Origin: Seinonella peptonophila
GTDB taxonomy: Bacteria; Bacillota; Bacilli; Thermoactinomycetales; Thermoactinomycetaceae
DNA length: 53,283 nucleotides
Direction of reading: 5' to 3'
NCBI RefSeq assembly: GCF_900129355.1
Contig: NZ_FQVL01000017.1
Coordinates: forward strand, 1-53,283
This document shows, piece by piece, positions 41,225 to 49,847 of this stretch (positions are counted from its first letter, which is position 1; the number at the start of each line of letters is the position of its first letter). The position numbers and the translations under genes are program-made. A model generated the notes under the pieces. That model was not told where the DNA came from, did not search any database, and was given only the letters and a program-made list of their open reading frames with translations.

Positions 41225-41857
41225 GTGACAAATCTTTATATAGCTAGGCATGGGCAAACAGAGTGGAATATGAAAAAACAAATTCAAGGCTGGAAAGATT
41301 CCCAGTTAACATCTATGGGTGTTCAGCAAGCACAAGTGCTTGGAAAGCGAATGCATCATGTTCCGCTTCATGTTATTTATACAAGTTCAAGCGGGCGAGC
41401 ATATCAGACCGCTACTCAATTGGTTGGAGAAAGACAGATCGAGATTATGAAAACAGATGCTTTACGAGAAATTAGTTTTGGGATGTGGGAGGGTAAAAAA
41501 TGGTCTGAGATGGAAGCATTATATCCAAAAGAATTAGAAATCATGACTGATCATCCGGATCAATTTGAAGCAATAGTGACTCAAGGAGAGACTTTTTTTG
41601 AGGTACAAGAGCGAATTGCTTCTTTTGTTCATTCTACCCTAGAGAAACATAAAGGAGAAAATCTCCTTTTTGTTACCCACTCGATTACGATCAAGGTTTT
41701 GGTGAATTATTTTCGTGGCGGTGTTCTAAAGTATTTGTGGGAAGGTCCAGATAGTCATTGGGCAAGCCTATATCACTTGAGTTTTAAGGAAGATCAGGTG
41801 AAGATTTTGTTTGAAGATGAAGAAATCGGGACTTACCCTTATCATTTTGCAACATAA
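41225..41857 (+). CDS. Histidine phosphatase family protein (phosphoglycerate mutase-like)
   Basis: The 210-residue protein has the branch-1 histidine phosphatase motif LYIARHGQTEWN (about 4-15) with the phospho-accepting His in RHG, the second Arg in SSGRAYQTA, the acid in REISFGMWEG and the second His in FVTHSITIK. It resembles the broad-specificity PhoE/GpmB-like phosphatases rather than true dPGM because of length and the EGKKW region. AGGAGG precedes GTG 41225. It stands alone among gene debris, so no pathway is indicated. Confidence 0.9.
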   Translation: MTNLYIARHGQTEWNMKKQIQGWKDSQLTSMGVQQAQVLGKRMHHVPLHVIYTSSSGRAYQTATQLVGERQIEIMKTDALREISFGMWEGKKWSEMEALYPKELEIMTDHPDQFEAIVTQGETFFEVQERIASFVHSTLEKHKGENLLFVTHSITIKVLVNYFRGGVLKYLWEGPDSHWASLYHLSFKEDQVKILFEDEEIGTYPYHFAT

Positions 41858-42004
41858 AAATGCGTGTAGATAATTTACTCGTATCTTCTTTTTGAAACAG
41901 TTTTTAACTATTGAGGGTTGAGAAATGTGATTTTTGCTTGTAGGGCAAAGTTTATAATAAAGCTCTCAAAGAGAGAGAAGGGATTTCACAGTTTACCGAA
42001 CTAA

Positions 42005-42292
42005 AAAATAGAAAAGGTCGATGAAATTGAACTTTTACCACATCTGATCGATACGGAGTTCAAGGAAGAAATTCATGGCATTCTAAAAAATTATTTATGG
42101 TATATTCTATTCTATGACAAATATAATGAGTATGTTGACATCCGGAACAAAGGTGAATTTCTTTATGACCAATCCGGCGGACGAATTGGAATAGACAATG
42201 ACGCGGGGCTAAAATGGGCACATGTATCCAGCTTAGAAGAGGGAATTGATCTCTATCTCAATAATCCTGAAGAATATGACAACCGAAAATAA
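42005..42292 (+). pseudogene. C-terminal fragment of an unrecognised (SUKH/immunity-like) protein
   Basis: After a TAA the frame encodes about 95 residues with natural protein composition: EIELLPHLIDTEFKEEIHG, YNEYVDIRNKGEFLYDQSG, LKWAHVSSLEEGIDLYL. No start codon or SD is present, so it is a 3' remnant. SUKH (SMI1/KNR4) immunity-like proteins often look like this, but assignment is tentative. A terminator follows at once. Confidence 0.45.
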
Positions 42293-42295
42293 TTA

Positions 42296-42318
42296 GGCCT
42301 CCATCGCGGAGGCTTTTA
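42296..42318. terminator. Terminator hairpin between fragment and DUF4352 gene
   Basis: GCCTCC (42297-42302) pairs with GGAGGC (42308-42313), followed by TTTTA; the opposite strand serves the DUF4352 gene, whose stop codon lies in it. Confidence 0.6.
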
Positions 42319-42864
42319 CTTTGGTTGAATATCAAACTTGATTTCTTGACTAGTTAGAAAGTTAGGTTTATAGATAAGTTCAAACGTTTTTACATTAGGT
42401 ACATCAAAACGAAGCTTACCTGTTACTTTCTTGCCTTGATTAACTTCACCGCCGAATTGGCTTATATCCTGACCACTGAAATAGGGTTCTAATTTTCCAC
42501 CAGATGTATCATAAAGATTAAAGTCTGTGTCAGATAGGAACCAGGATTGACTACCTTTATTCTGTCCTTCAACTTCAAGCACCAATACATTACCCTTTTT
42601 AGCTGGAACATACTGTTCGGCTTCTTGTATCTTTGCCGATTTGATGATAAGCATTGTATCTCCAATCTTTACAATGTCCCCAACTTTATAGATTTGTTTG
42701 GGCGCCTGTGGATTATCTTGGCTTTGTGTTGTGTTGTTAGTTGACCCTGTTTTTATCACAGGTTGGTCAGAGTCAGCAAACACAAACACGGCCACGAAAG
42801 CCAACATGATCAGCGCAATAATCCCACCACAGCCGAAAAGTCCGAGTTTTAAAAATCGATTCAT
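42316..42864 (-). CDS. DUF4352 domain membrane-anchored extracellular protein
   Basis: From ATG 42864 (GGAGATATTC before it) this is 182 residues: a basic start, a hydrophobic anchor LFGCGGIIALIMLAFVAVFVF (about 9-28), a Ser/Asn/Gln-rich linker and a C-terminal immunoglobulin-like DUF4352 domain (about 55-180: IYKVGDIVKIGDTMLIIKSA, GNVLVLEVEGQNKGSQSW, GKKVTGKLRFDVP). The domain should sit outside the membrane. The Cys in the anchor is not in a lipobox. Function is unknown; related proteins are common in Bacillales and their phages. Remnants of a small gene end directly upstream. Confidence 0.75.
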   Translation of the reverse strand: MNRFLKLGLFGCGGIIALIMLAFVAVFVFADSDQPVIKTGSTNNTTQSQDNPQAPKQIYKVGDIVKIGDTMLIIKSAKIQEAEQYVPAKKGNVLVLEVEGQNKGSQSWFLSDTDFNLYDTSGGKLEPYFSGQDISQFGGEVNQGKKVTGKLRFDVPNVKTFELIYKPNFLTSQEIKFDIQPK

Positions 42865-42979
42865 ACGAATATCTCCAAGAAACAGATACTCCATATCCAT
42901 TGGGGAATCGGTATATTTTCCGGATTACTATGGGTGTTGTTATTTCTCGTTTGATGAGATATTGATCAAATTCATCCAT
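42865..42979 (-). pseudogene. 5' fragment of a small phage-type protein
   Basis: ATG 42979 opens MDEFDQYLIKREITTPIVIR and RFPNGYGVSVSWRYSYES, like the start of small prophage proteins with an xRFPNGYG motif, then runs into the DUF4352 start in another frame. It appears truncated by a deletion that joined it to the DUF4352 gene. Confidence 0.35.
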
Positions 42980-42984
42980 AGGTC

Positions 42985-43100
42985 TTATGCCTCTTCGTGG
43001 TAGAAAACAGCGATGCTTCCGTCTTCAGATTGATCCACAATATAGCGACCTTCTAAGTTAGCTACTTGATGTAAGAAGTATTTTGAAAAATAGTACTCTG
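42985..43100 (-). pseudogene. 3' fragment of a small protein after the P450 gene
   Basis: Behind the P450 stop, another frame reads EYYFSKYFLHQVANLEGRYI, VDQSEDGSIAVFYHEEA and stops at 42985. It has no start codon and looks like a C-terminal piece of an unknown small protein. Confidence 0.3.
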
Positions 43101-43108
43101 AAATAAAA

Positions 43109-44398
43109 CTACATCCTCCTAATCTTTTTAATTACTACTTTACTATGAGGAATACTTGGCATGTTTACCATACTGAAACTTAAATCCTGATCAGGAACTT
43201 CGTATTCAATTCGATTGATTAGATAATCAAGACTCACTTTCATGACTTCCATAGTGATCCACTCCCCGGCACAGCGGTGTCCTAGAAAGTAATCGCCACC
43301 TCCCTGTGGAATAAAGCTGAAGGGACTCCTTTCCCATTTGTCAAACCGATCTGGATTGAACATATCGGGATTTTCCCATATTTTATGGTCGTGATTTGTG
43401 CCATAGAGATCAAGCAAAGTTAGTGTACCTTCTTTAAATTGATAGCCCTTCCATATGAAATCTTTCTTTACTATTGCTATGACAAACGGGAAAAATGGGT
43501 AAAAGCGACGAACTTCTTGTATAAACATCTGAACATATTTTTCATCGTAAGTTTCAAGTTTCTTTCTTACTTCTGGATAATGATGCAAGGCCACTGCGAT
43601 GAAATTTATGAATATAGCGATTGCAACAATCGGTCTTAAGATATTGATCACTTCCACAGCAACTGTCTCAGTGTCTAAAAGATTTCCTTCCATATCACGA
43701 TGCCAGGAAAAATGGTGTAATGCGGTATCTTCGGGAACATTCACATTCCCATTACGAACCTTATCAATGACTTCTCCAATCCACTTTTCTACCCGATTCC
43801 GTGCATTTCGCCCTAACCAATGAATGGGACCGACTGTAGCTGCCGACTCAAACATCGCTCCTAAATCTTTTGTTAACCTCCGAACTTCGTCTTCTTTTAC
43901 AGGTACACCTGCCCACTGATAGGCTACCTTACACATCATTTCCTTTACTTCATCATAAAGAATCACTACATCCATCTGTTTCCATTTATCCACTGCTACT
44001 TCCCATTGTTTTTTTGTAATGTTGATTAACTTTTTCAGTCCTTCAGGCGACATGATCGACATAAACATTTCCTTACGATGTTTATGTGCTTGTCCATCTA
44101 AGGCCTGAATACCGTTTTTGCCAAACAAGGTTTGCACCACTCTATTTGGCGCTGCATCCTTCCTCTTGAATTTATCAGTGTCATAAAATAATTCCGCAGC
44201 TTCTTTTCCTCCTATGCAGATCGCTTTCTGCCCAAGCAAATGAGTTTCGAAAACATCAGAATTGAAACTCTTACGTCTGTTGAAAATATATAGATATCCT
44301 TCTCGCAAAAGGTTCAAAGTATGGTCTATTCCTTCTTCATGAGGCATTCGGTTGGTATTTGACATATGATCTATCCCCGTTTCATTAAATGGCTTCAT
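43109..44398 (-). CDS. CYP152-family fatty-acid peroxygenase (P450 BS-beta-like)
   Basis: The 429-residue P450 follows B. subtilis CYP152A1 closely: [48 protein letters not shown] with the Arg that binds the fatty-acid carboxylate (Arg242 in BS-beta), ExxR as EVRR in [17 protein letters not shown] and the heme thiolate Cys376 in [13 protein letters not shown]. Such enzymes use H2O2 directly to hydroxylate or decarboxylate long-chain fatty acids and need no reductase. The usual heme-loop GGGHxxxGHRCPGE is here [14 protein letters not shown] (His to Asp, Pro to Ala). The frame opens at 44398; Met12 (44365), behind GGGG, is another possible start. It is a single gene. Confidence 0.88.
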   Translation of the reverse strand: MKPFNETGIDHMSNTNRMPHEEGIDHTLNLLREGYLYIFNRRKSFNSDVFETHLLGQKAICIGGKEAAELFYDTDKFKRKDAAPNRVVQTLFGKNGIQALDGQAHKHRKEMFMSIMSPEGLKKLINITKKQWEVAVDKWKQMDVVILYDEVKEMMCKVAYQWAGVPVKEDEVRRLTKDLGAMFESAATVGPIHWLGRNARNRVEKWIGEVIDKVRNGNVNVPEDTALHHFSWHRDMEGNLLDTETVAVEVINILRPIVAIAIFINFIAVALHHYPEVRKKLETYDEKYVQMFIQEVRRFYPFFPFVIAIVKKDFIWKGYQFKEGTLTLLDLYGTNHDHKIWENPDMFNPDRFDKWERSPFSFIPQGGGDYFLGHRCAGEWITMEVMKVSLDYLINRIEYEVPDQDLSFSMVNMPSIPHSKVVIKKIRRM

Positions 44399-44493
44399 AT
44401 TTGTTAATTATTTCCTTTTGGCGAAGGGATATGCGCATCAGTAGATCAGTTTTAGACCGTGAATTAGAAATGGATTTTCCCCAAACAATGCAA

Positions 44494-44526
44494 AGAGCCT
44501 GATTTCCGAAAAATGGAATCAGGCTC
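44494..44526. terminator. Strong hairpin upstream of the P450 gene
   Basis: AGAGCCTGATTTCC pairs with GGAATCAGGCTCT around AAAAAT; TTGCGTTTTTT follows on the plus strand. It likely ended the transcript of a plus-strand gene now lost. Confidence 0.6.
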
Positions 44527-44648
44527 TTGCGTTTTTTAATTCAACGAGTGATTAACTGATAAATTTGGAAAAAAGATGATCATAACGAATAAGGACTACT
44601 GCACGAATCTATGGAAAATGGAGAGATCGATGAAATCCATTCAAATAG

Positions 44649-44804
44649 AATACTTGCAACTTATCATCAGTATTTTTCGAAAAGAATCAAGCCAAGGAAA
44701 AATGGCTGATTACATCTGAATTAAGTCAGGTAGATCCTAATCCGCATGGTATAACCATCGCACATGAAGAACCTAGCTCAATCATCGCTTTGTCATCGAT
44801 CTGA
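44649..44804 (+). pseudogene. Gene fragment, function unknown
   Basis: After a TAG the frame encodes NTCNLSSVFFEKNQAKEKW, LITSELSQVDPNPHGITIAH and EEPSSIIALSS and stops. There is no start. Composition is protein-like; small immunity-type proteins often contain similar stretches, but I do not recognise it. The rest of 44399-44925 holds only two hairpins. Confidence 0.3.
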
Positions 44805-44845
44805 TGTCAGATGAATTCTTTTTTGAAAGAAAGGTTCGAAAGAAG

Positions 44846-44879
44846 TAAGCCCCATGTCAAAGATACAGGGCTTATTTTT
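44846..44879. terminator. Terminator hairpin downstream of the XRE-cupin gene
   Basis: TAAGCCC pairs with GGGCTTA, followed by TTTTT on the plus strand; it lies 49 bases past the minus-strand XRE-cupin stop. Confidence 0.45.
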
Positions 44880-44927
44880 GTGTCGTTGAAAAAATAAAAC
44901 ACCCGATTACTATATTAGTCACAGTTT

Positions 44928-45482
44928 TTAAGTTCCATAATAGATGATCATGCTTAGATGAGTGGTTTTTTTACCTGTATTGTAATATGAATGAAGGTCA
45001 TCTGCTTTGAATTTAATGCAATCCCCAGGTTTAACTTTGTAATGTTGATTATTTGTATCTATGGTTAATTCTCCTTCAAATACAATAATGAACTCTTCAG
45101 TTCCATCCTTATGTGCAGTCGATTCCAGTTTGCCTCCCGGATCGATCTCAACAGAATAAACTTCAAATCGTTTATCCTCGTCAAAAAGAAAATATGGATA
45201 AGCCCGATATTTTCCATTATCTTCATCAAGCATTTGAACATCAGCTTTCGAAATCACTGTAGTCTCTGGTTGTGGATAGTTGAGTAATGAAGTGAAAGAA
45301 ACTTTGAGGCCATTCGCTATTTTCCATATTGTGGTGATAGTAGGGCTTGATTCACCTCTTTCGATTTGACCAATCATTGTTTTACTAACTCCAGATAATT
45401 CCGCTACCTTTTCTAAGCTCAGTTTTTTGCTTTTTCGTAAGGTTTTTAAGTTTTTAGCTACAATCAAATGTATCTCTTCCAT
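44928..45482 (-). CDS. XRE-cupin transcriptional regulator
   Basis: The 184-residue protein has an N-terminal HTH_3 domain (LKTLRKSKKLSLEKVAELSG, SKTMIGQIERGESSPTITT) and a C-terminal cupin (EVYSVEIDPGGKLESTAHK, GTEEFIIVFEGELTID, YKVKPGDCIKFKAD). Such regulators sense a small ligand and often sit beside an amino-acid exporter; here it is divergent from a LysE gene, which it most likely controls. The frame opens with GTG 45497, but ATG 45482 starts directly before the HTH, as in relatives. Confidence 0.9.
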   Translation of the reverse strand: MEEIHLIVAKNLKTLRKSKKLSLEKVAELSGVSKTMIGQIERGESSPTITTIWKIANGLKVSFTSLLNYPQPETTVISKADVQMLDEDNGKYRAYPYFLFDEDKRFEVYSVEIDPGGKLESTAHKDGTEEFIIVFEGELTIDTNNQHYKVKPGDCIKFKADDLHSYYNTGKKTTHLSMIIYYGT

Positions 45483-45600
45483 AAATACTCTTCTCACTTT
45501 CGTTTACAATATAACGTACGAATTGTACAATAAAATGGTATAATGCTTTATATTGTCTTTTTTGCACACTATAACATCCAGAAAGAAGAGGAGCAACTCA

Positions 45601-46190
45601 TGCCTAAATTGTCTTTTTTATTATTTATTTTTGTTTCTAGTTTCACTCCAGGACCCAATAACATCATGTCTATGATGTTAGCTAATCGCTATGGACTAAA
45701 AAGAACACTGCCATTTTGTTTTGGAGTAGGTACTGGTTTTTTTGTGGTCATGATCGGGTGTATTTACTTTAATCTAGTGCTACAATCATTTGTTCCTAAG
45801 ATTGAATCATTTATGGTCATTGTGGGCTCTGCATATATGATTTATTTGGCTGTTAAAATTATCATTGGTAAAACAGATGATGACGAAAATAGCAACACCA
45901 AAAGAATCGGTTTTATCACAGGAACTCTCTTACAATTTATTAATCCAAAAGGTATTCTGTATGGAATAACTGTGATATCAACATTTATTATTCCTTATCA
46001 TACATCAAAAATAAGTTTACTTTTGTTCTCGATATTTATTGCTTTTATTGGCTTTATAAGTACATTTTCATGGAGTTTATTTGGTTCGGTGTTTAATCGA
46101 TTTTTATCACAATATCGCGTACAATTTAATATATTGATGGCTTTGTTACTGATATATTGTTCTGTTTCCATTATTTTCGAGCAAAGATGA
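45601..46190 (+). CDS. LysE-family amino-acid exporter
   Basis: The 196-residue protein has six hydrophobic helices and the LysE/RhtB start SFTPGPNNIMSMMLANRYGL, with FINPKGILYG in the middle. It exports an amino acid or related metabolite. The frame is open from 45543, but GAGGAG stands before ATG 45601, where family members begin. The divergent XRE-cupin gene shares the short promoter region and is the likely regulator. Confidence 0.9.
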
Positions 46191-46618
46191 ACCCCAACAA
46201 AAAACGATTCTTAAAATCTACATGACGGAAGTCTTGAGGTTTTTGAGCCATTAGCGTCCATAATCCGTGTAGTTGTGCAATGGAAAATGTGTTTTTTGTT
46301 CCCCTCCAACAAGATATTGAAGATCAGGCCTAATTTTCCAAGGAGAACCATCGGAAAATCTTCGTTTTGTATATCGTTCGAATCTAACATAAACTATCTA
46401 ATATCCATTTTTGTTAATTAGTTTTATTTCTTATTACAAGCCATTTCAAAAACTTTGAATGATTTTTGAAATGGCTAGCCACCTGCTAAACACAAGTAGT
46501 TGGCTTATTGGTATCTAAAATATTAAGAAGATTTGTTCGTACATATGAGCGAATTGAATCACCAATAAAGTAAAATACTTATAATAATAACAAATAAATG
46601 GACAAAGGATGAAAGGTT
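46191..46618. other. Intergenic stretch without genes
   Basis: Apart from the terminator at 46439-46476 only an AT-rich promoter-like region precedes the DUF3189 gene. No reading frame here is supported. Confidence 0.4.
46439..46476. terminator. Perfect 14-bp hairpin
   Basis: AGCCATTTCAAAAA pairs exactly with TTTTTGAAATGGCT. It is A/T-flanked and can work in both directions; a rightward lysE-type transcript would end here. Confidence 0.6.
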
Positions 46619-47131
46619 ATGATTTATATTTATAACGATTATGGTGGAACACATACCACGTCGATGGCTGCTGCATATCATTTGAAAAAATTGCCTCAAG
46701 CCGAAAGAAAGTTAACTTCGGAAGAGATTTTAAATATTAAATATTTCAATCAACTCACGAAAAAGGATTTTGGAAAACTTATTTTTCATGGCAATGATGA
46801 AGATGGAAACCCAGTCTATACAATCGGACGGAAGAGAGAGAAGCTAGTTGTTCCGTCATTGAAAGAATTGACTTTACTATTACAAACTAAATTTCATTTT
46901 AATGAGAAAATCGTGTTCTCCAACACATCGCCTACTGTTCCAATGGTTATGTCATTGGGGGGATTTTTTTCAAGAGGATTGAAGATGGATTTTATCGGTG
47001 TGCCTTTATTAGTAAAAGGCGCAAAAAAGTGCTGTGATAATATTTATCGATTAGTTGAAAATACGAAGAGAGTGGGTAAAACTTCTTTCAATGAGAATGT
47101 AGTGATCTTAGATAATAAACAGTATAAGTAA
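46619..47131 (+). CDS. DUF3189 family protein
   Basis: The 170-residue cytoplasmic protein opens MIYIYNDYGGTHTTSMAAAY, the exact DUF3189 signature with a P-loop-like GGTHTTS segment, followed by HLKKLPQAERKLTSEEI and VFSNTSPTVPMVMSLGGFFS. The family is confined largely to spore-forming Firmicutes and has no known function. Length is normal. AAAGGATGAAAGG precedes the ATG. It is a single gene with its own promoter region. Confidence 0.85.
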   Translation: MIYIYNDYGGTHTTSMAAAYHLKKLPQAERKLTSEEILNIKYFNQLTKKDFGKLIFHGNDEDGNPVYTIGRKREKLVVPSLKELTLLLQTKFHFNEKIVFSNTSPTVPMVMSLGGFFSRGLKMDFIGVPLLVKGAKKCCDNIYRLVENTKRVGKTSFNENVVILDNKQYK

Positions 47132-47249
47132 AAAGAATGTCGATTCAGAGATAAATTCATCAACCTTGCTTATATGTTATGATATTTGCCAGCTTTAATT
47201 GGTTATCTAATATAAAAACATATTTGTACTCACGGAAACAATAGAAAAC

Positions 47250-47316
47250 TTGACATAAACTAAAAACGTTGGTACATTTAATTTAGACATTTAGATTATT
47301 ATCTAAATGTCTAAAT
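47250..47316 (+). promoter_or_regulatory. sdpRI promoter with 16-bp inverted-repeat operator
   Basis: TTGACA (47250-47255) and TACATT (47273-47278) are 17 bases apart. Directly behind, ATTTAGACATTTAGAT (47281-47296) and its exact complement (47301-47316) are separated by four bases. Such a site at the transcription start fits autorepression by the ArsR-type SdpR encoded next. Confidence 0.75.
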
Positions 47317-47338
47317 CGATCTAAACAGAGGTGAACTT

Positions 47339-47599
47339 GTGAATGACGTTTTTAAAGCACTTGCTGATCCAACAAGACGTATGATTTTGGATTTACTTAA
47401 AGATAAAGATTTGTCTGCTGGTGACATCGCTAATCATTTTTCAATGACAAAGCCATCAATTAGTAATCATTTATCGATCTTGAAAAAAGCAGAACTTGTT
47501 CTAGCAGAAAAGCAAGGTCAATTTATTATCTACTCCCTAAACACGACATTGTTTCAAGATGTAATCAAGTGGATGCTTGAGTTGAGAGGAGAAACCTAA
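47339..47599 (+). CDS. sdpR: SdpR-like ArsR-family autorepressor
   Basis: The 86-residue protein is a minimal ArsR winged HTH: FKALADPTRRMILDLLKDKD, SAGDIANHFSMTKPSISNHL, with no metal-binding cysteines, as in SdpR. In B. subtilis SdpR represses its own operon until the partner SdpI, with bound toxin SdpC, sequesters it at the membrane. Start GTG 47339 follows AGAGGTG. The stop overlaps the sdpI start (TAATG). The strong inverted repeat upstream is its likely operator. Confidence 0.88.
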   Translation: MNDVFKALADPTRRMILDLLKDKDLSAGDIANHFSMTKPSISNHLSILKKAELVLAEKQGQFIIYSLNTTLFQDVIKWMLELRGET

Positions 47600-48240
47600 T
47601 GAACAAATTCGTATTGAGAGGTTATAGTTGGGTAGCATTTATTTTCTGTATTATAACGATTGGTGTACATTTGTTCTTATATCCAAAGTTACCATCTATA
47701 GTGCCCTATCACTGGAATATACACGGGGAGGTAGACCGAACAGGTCCTAAATATTTGTTACTGATTTTTTCCTGTCTACCGATGATCATGTATGGATTCT
47801 TATTATTTTTTCCAAATTTTGATCGCAAAAAGAATGCCTATAACAAACATAAAAAAGCCTATTCTGTGTTTTTATTGGTCATCGTTCTTTTTCTATCTGT
47901 CATTTCAGTAGTAATCTTACTTATATCCCTTGGTTATTCGATAGATATCATCTCTGCTTTAGGAGCTATTTTGGGAATGACGTTACTCATTACTGGTAAT
48001 TATATGCGGCAAATCAGACCCAACTCTATGTTCGGAATCCGGACACCTTGGTCTATTGCTTCAGAGAGAAATTGGCGATCTACACATCGGCTTGGCTCTG
48101 TTTTATTTGCACTGAGTGGTCTGTTGATGATCATAAGTGCCTTGATTCAAAGTACTTGGTTAATGATTTTAGGAACGACAATCTTAATTCTATCTTCAAT
48201 TTTTTTGTTTATTTATTCTTATCTACTTTCCAAAAAGTGA
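47599..48240 (+). CDS. sdpI: SdpI-like membrane immunity/signal protein
   Basis: The 213-residue protein has about six helices, an N-terminal DUF1648 segment (YPKLPSIVPYHWNIHGEVDR) and the SdpI domain (GNYMRQIRPNSMFGIRTPWS, ASERNWRSTHRLGSVLF). SdpI gives immunity to the SdpC killing factor and relays its presence to SdpR. No sdpABC toxin genes are in the window, so this may be an orphan immunity pair, or a general regulator pair as is common in Firmicutes. Confidence 0.88.
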   Translation: MNKFVLRGYSWVAFIFCIITIGVHLFLYPKLPSIVPYHWNIHGEVDRTGPKYLLLIFSCLPMIMYGFLLFFPNFDRKKNAYNKHKKAYSVFLLVIVLFLSVISVVILLISLGYSIDIISALGAILGMTLLITGNYMRQIRPNSMFGIRTPWSIASERNWRSTHRLGSVLFALSGLLMIISALIQSTWLMILGTTILILSSIFLFIYSYLLSKK

Positions 48241-48260
48241 ATTAGAGTGGAGACGTTAAC

Positions 48261-49118
48261 ATGTTAAAAAAACAAGCAAATCGCCAAAAGAGGGCGATGA
48301 TAGCGGCAGAAACGTTAGAGATTTTGATGAATGGATCATATAAAACCAATTCTGGGGACACGGTCACCATCTATCACGAACTTGCCAATTCCAAAAGAGA
48401 AAGTATTCTCTATAGGCCAAATAAAACTTCGCTTATCAACACTCAGTTACATGCTCAAAAGAAACTCAATCAACTGATTGAGATTACAGAGGAGACAACA
48501 CTTGCAGCAGCTTACAGATTAGTTGTCAAAGAAGATATGACTAAAACCATTTGTCTAAACTTTGCATCTGCGAAAAATCCAGGTGGTGGATTTAAAGGTG
48601 GCAGTCAAGCGCAAGAAGAAAGTTTAGTTCGTGCATCAGGCTTATATGATTGTATCGCGCAAATGAGTGAAATGTATGATTATAATCGGAAACTTCGAAC
48701 ATGTTTATATTCTGACTACCGTATTTATTCTCCGCGTGTACCTGTTTTCCGCGATGATTTGGATCGTCTGCTTGATGAACCATATCAAGTTTCTTTTATT
48801 ACAGCTCCTGCTGTTAATGCAGGTGTTGTCCGCAATCGTGAATCATACAATATCGATTTAATTCAAGGAACTATGGAGGAGCGAATAAGGAAGATTCTGG
48901 CAATCGCGATTGAAAGAGAATATAAAGCAATCATATTGGGTGCATTTGGATGTGGTGTATTTCGAAATCATCCAGAGGACGTAGCAGAGTATTTCAAAAA
49001 GGTACTTGTCGATGAAGGATATTACAAGTATTTTGATAAGATCGTTTTTGCTATTTATGACCGTTCTAAAAATAAGGGTCATTTGAACGCTTTTAAAAGG
49101 GTATTAGGTTGCGACTGA
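48261..49118 (+). CDS. TIGR02452/DUF2263 microbial PARG-like macrodomain protein
   Basis: The 285-residue protein has the bacterial-type poly(ADP-ribose) glycohydrolase layout: an N-terminal helical part (KRAMIAAETLEILMNG) and a macrodomain with the signature NPGGGFKGGSQAQEESL (Gly108-110 and Gln-Glu-Glu 118-120), followed by SPRVPVFRDD, FITAPAVNAG and ILGAFGCGVFRNHPEDVAE. The signature is that of active PARGs that cleave ADP-ribose polymers or remove ADP-ribose. It starts 20 bases behind sdpI and may be cotranscribed. The physiological substrate in such bacteria is mostly unknown; NADAR/phage defence roles are possible. Confidence 0.85.
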   Translation: MLKKQANRQKRAMIAAETLEILMNGSYKTNSGDTVTIYHELANSKRESILYRPNKTSLINTQLHAQKKLNQLIEITEETTLAAAYRLVVKEDMTKTICLNFASAKNPGGGFKGGSQAQEESLVRASGLYDCIAQMSEMYDYNRKLRTCLYSDYRIYSPRVPVFRDDLDRLLDEPYQVSFITAPAVNAGVVRNRESYNIDLIQGTMEERIRKILAIAIEREYKAIILGAFGCGVFRNHPEDVAEYFKKVLVDEGYYKYFDKIVFAIYDRSKNKGHLNAFKRVLGCD

Positions 49119-49185
49119 ATTCAAAGACCTAATAAAACTGCCTTCATTTGTGGAAACTTTAGAAAATGGGCGAGGAGGGGTGGCG

Positions 49186-49794
49186 ATGGATAAAAAAGTG
49201 CAAGTACAGAAATTTGATAAACAAGCAAAAAAATATGAAAAGATGCAGAAAAATGATCCAATAGCAAAGTTTCGTAAGAGAATTTTCCCAGAAGCAGAAG
49301 GAAGAGTATTGGAGGTTGCTATCGGAGCGGGTCTAAACCTTCCTTTTTATAAAAATGTAACCGAATTGGTCGGAATCGATTTCAGCCTGGAGATGTTACG
49401 AGTGGCCAAACAAGCGAGTTTACAATATTCCTTTCCAATCAAATTGAATCAAGCTGATGTGGAGACAGCCGAATTTGAAGCGAACAGTTTTGATACCATT
49501 GTCTCTTCACTTTCATTTTGTACATATGAAAACCCTATACATGTGATGAATCAATTTTCAAAATGGTGCAAACCAAATGGAAAAATATTAATGCTAGAAC
49601 ATGGGAAAAGTACAAATCGTATGTTGAGCATCTTACAGAAAGCGATTGATCCTTTGGCCTTCAAAATGATTGGTTGCCATCAGGATCGGGAGATTTTACA
49701 CTATGTAAATTCTTCAAATCTAGAAGTGTTGAATGTTAACAGGTCTATAGCTGGGCTACTGTATTTCATCTGGGCACGTCCAATAGGACAATGA
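49186..49794 (+). CDS. Class I SAM-dependent methyltransferase
   Basis: From ATG 49186 (GAGGAGGGG upstream) this is 202 residues. The SAM site VLEVAIGAGLNLPFY is motif I, GIDFSLEMLRVAKQA motif II and NSFDTIVSSLSFCTYENP motif IV/V; the later CKPNGKILMLEHGKS and the ending REILHYVNSS place it with UbiE/PmtA-like phospholipid or quinone methyltransferases. The substrate is unknown. It follows the PARG-like gene by 67 bases and may belong to the same transcript. Confidence 0.85.
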   Translation: MDKKVQVQKFDKQAKKYEKMQKNDPIAKFRKRIFPEAEGRVLEVAIGAGLNLPFYKNVTELVGIDFSLEMLRVAKQASLQYSFPIKLNQADVETAEFEANSFDTIVSSLSFCTYENPIHVMNQFSKWCKPNGKILMLEHGKSTNRMLSILQKAIDPLAFKMIGCHQDREILHYVNSSNLEVLNVNRSIAGLLYFIWARPIGQ

Positions 49795-49847
49795 CGAGAC
49801 TTGAACAAACTATTTCAAAAGAAATTGAACGGAAATGTTTTTGTTAC

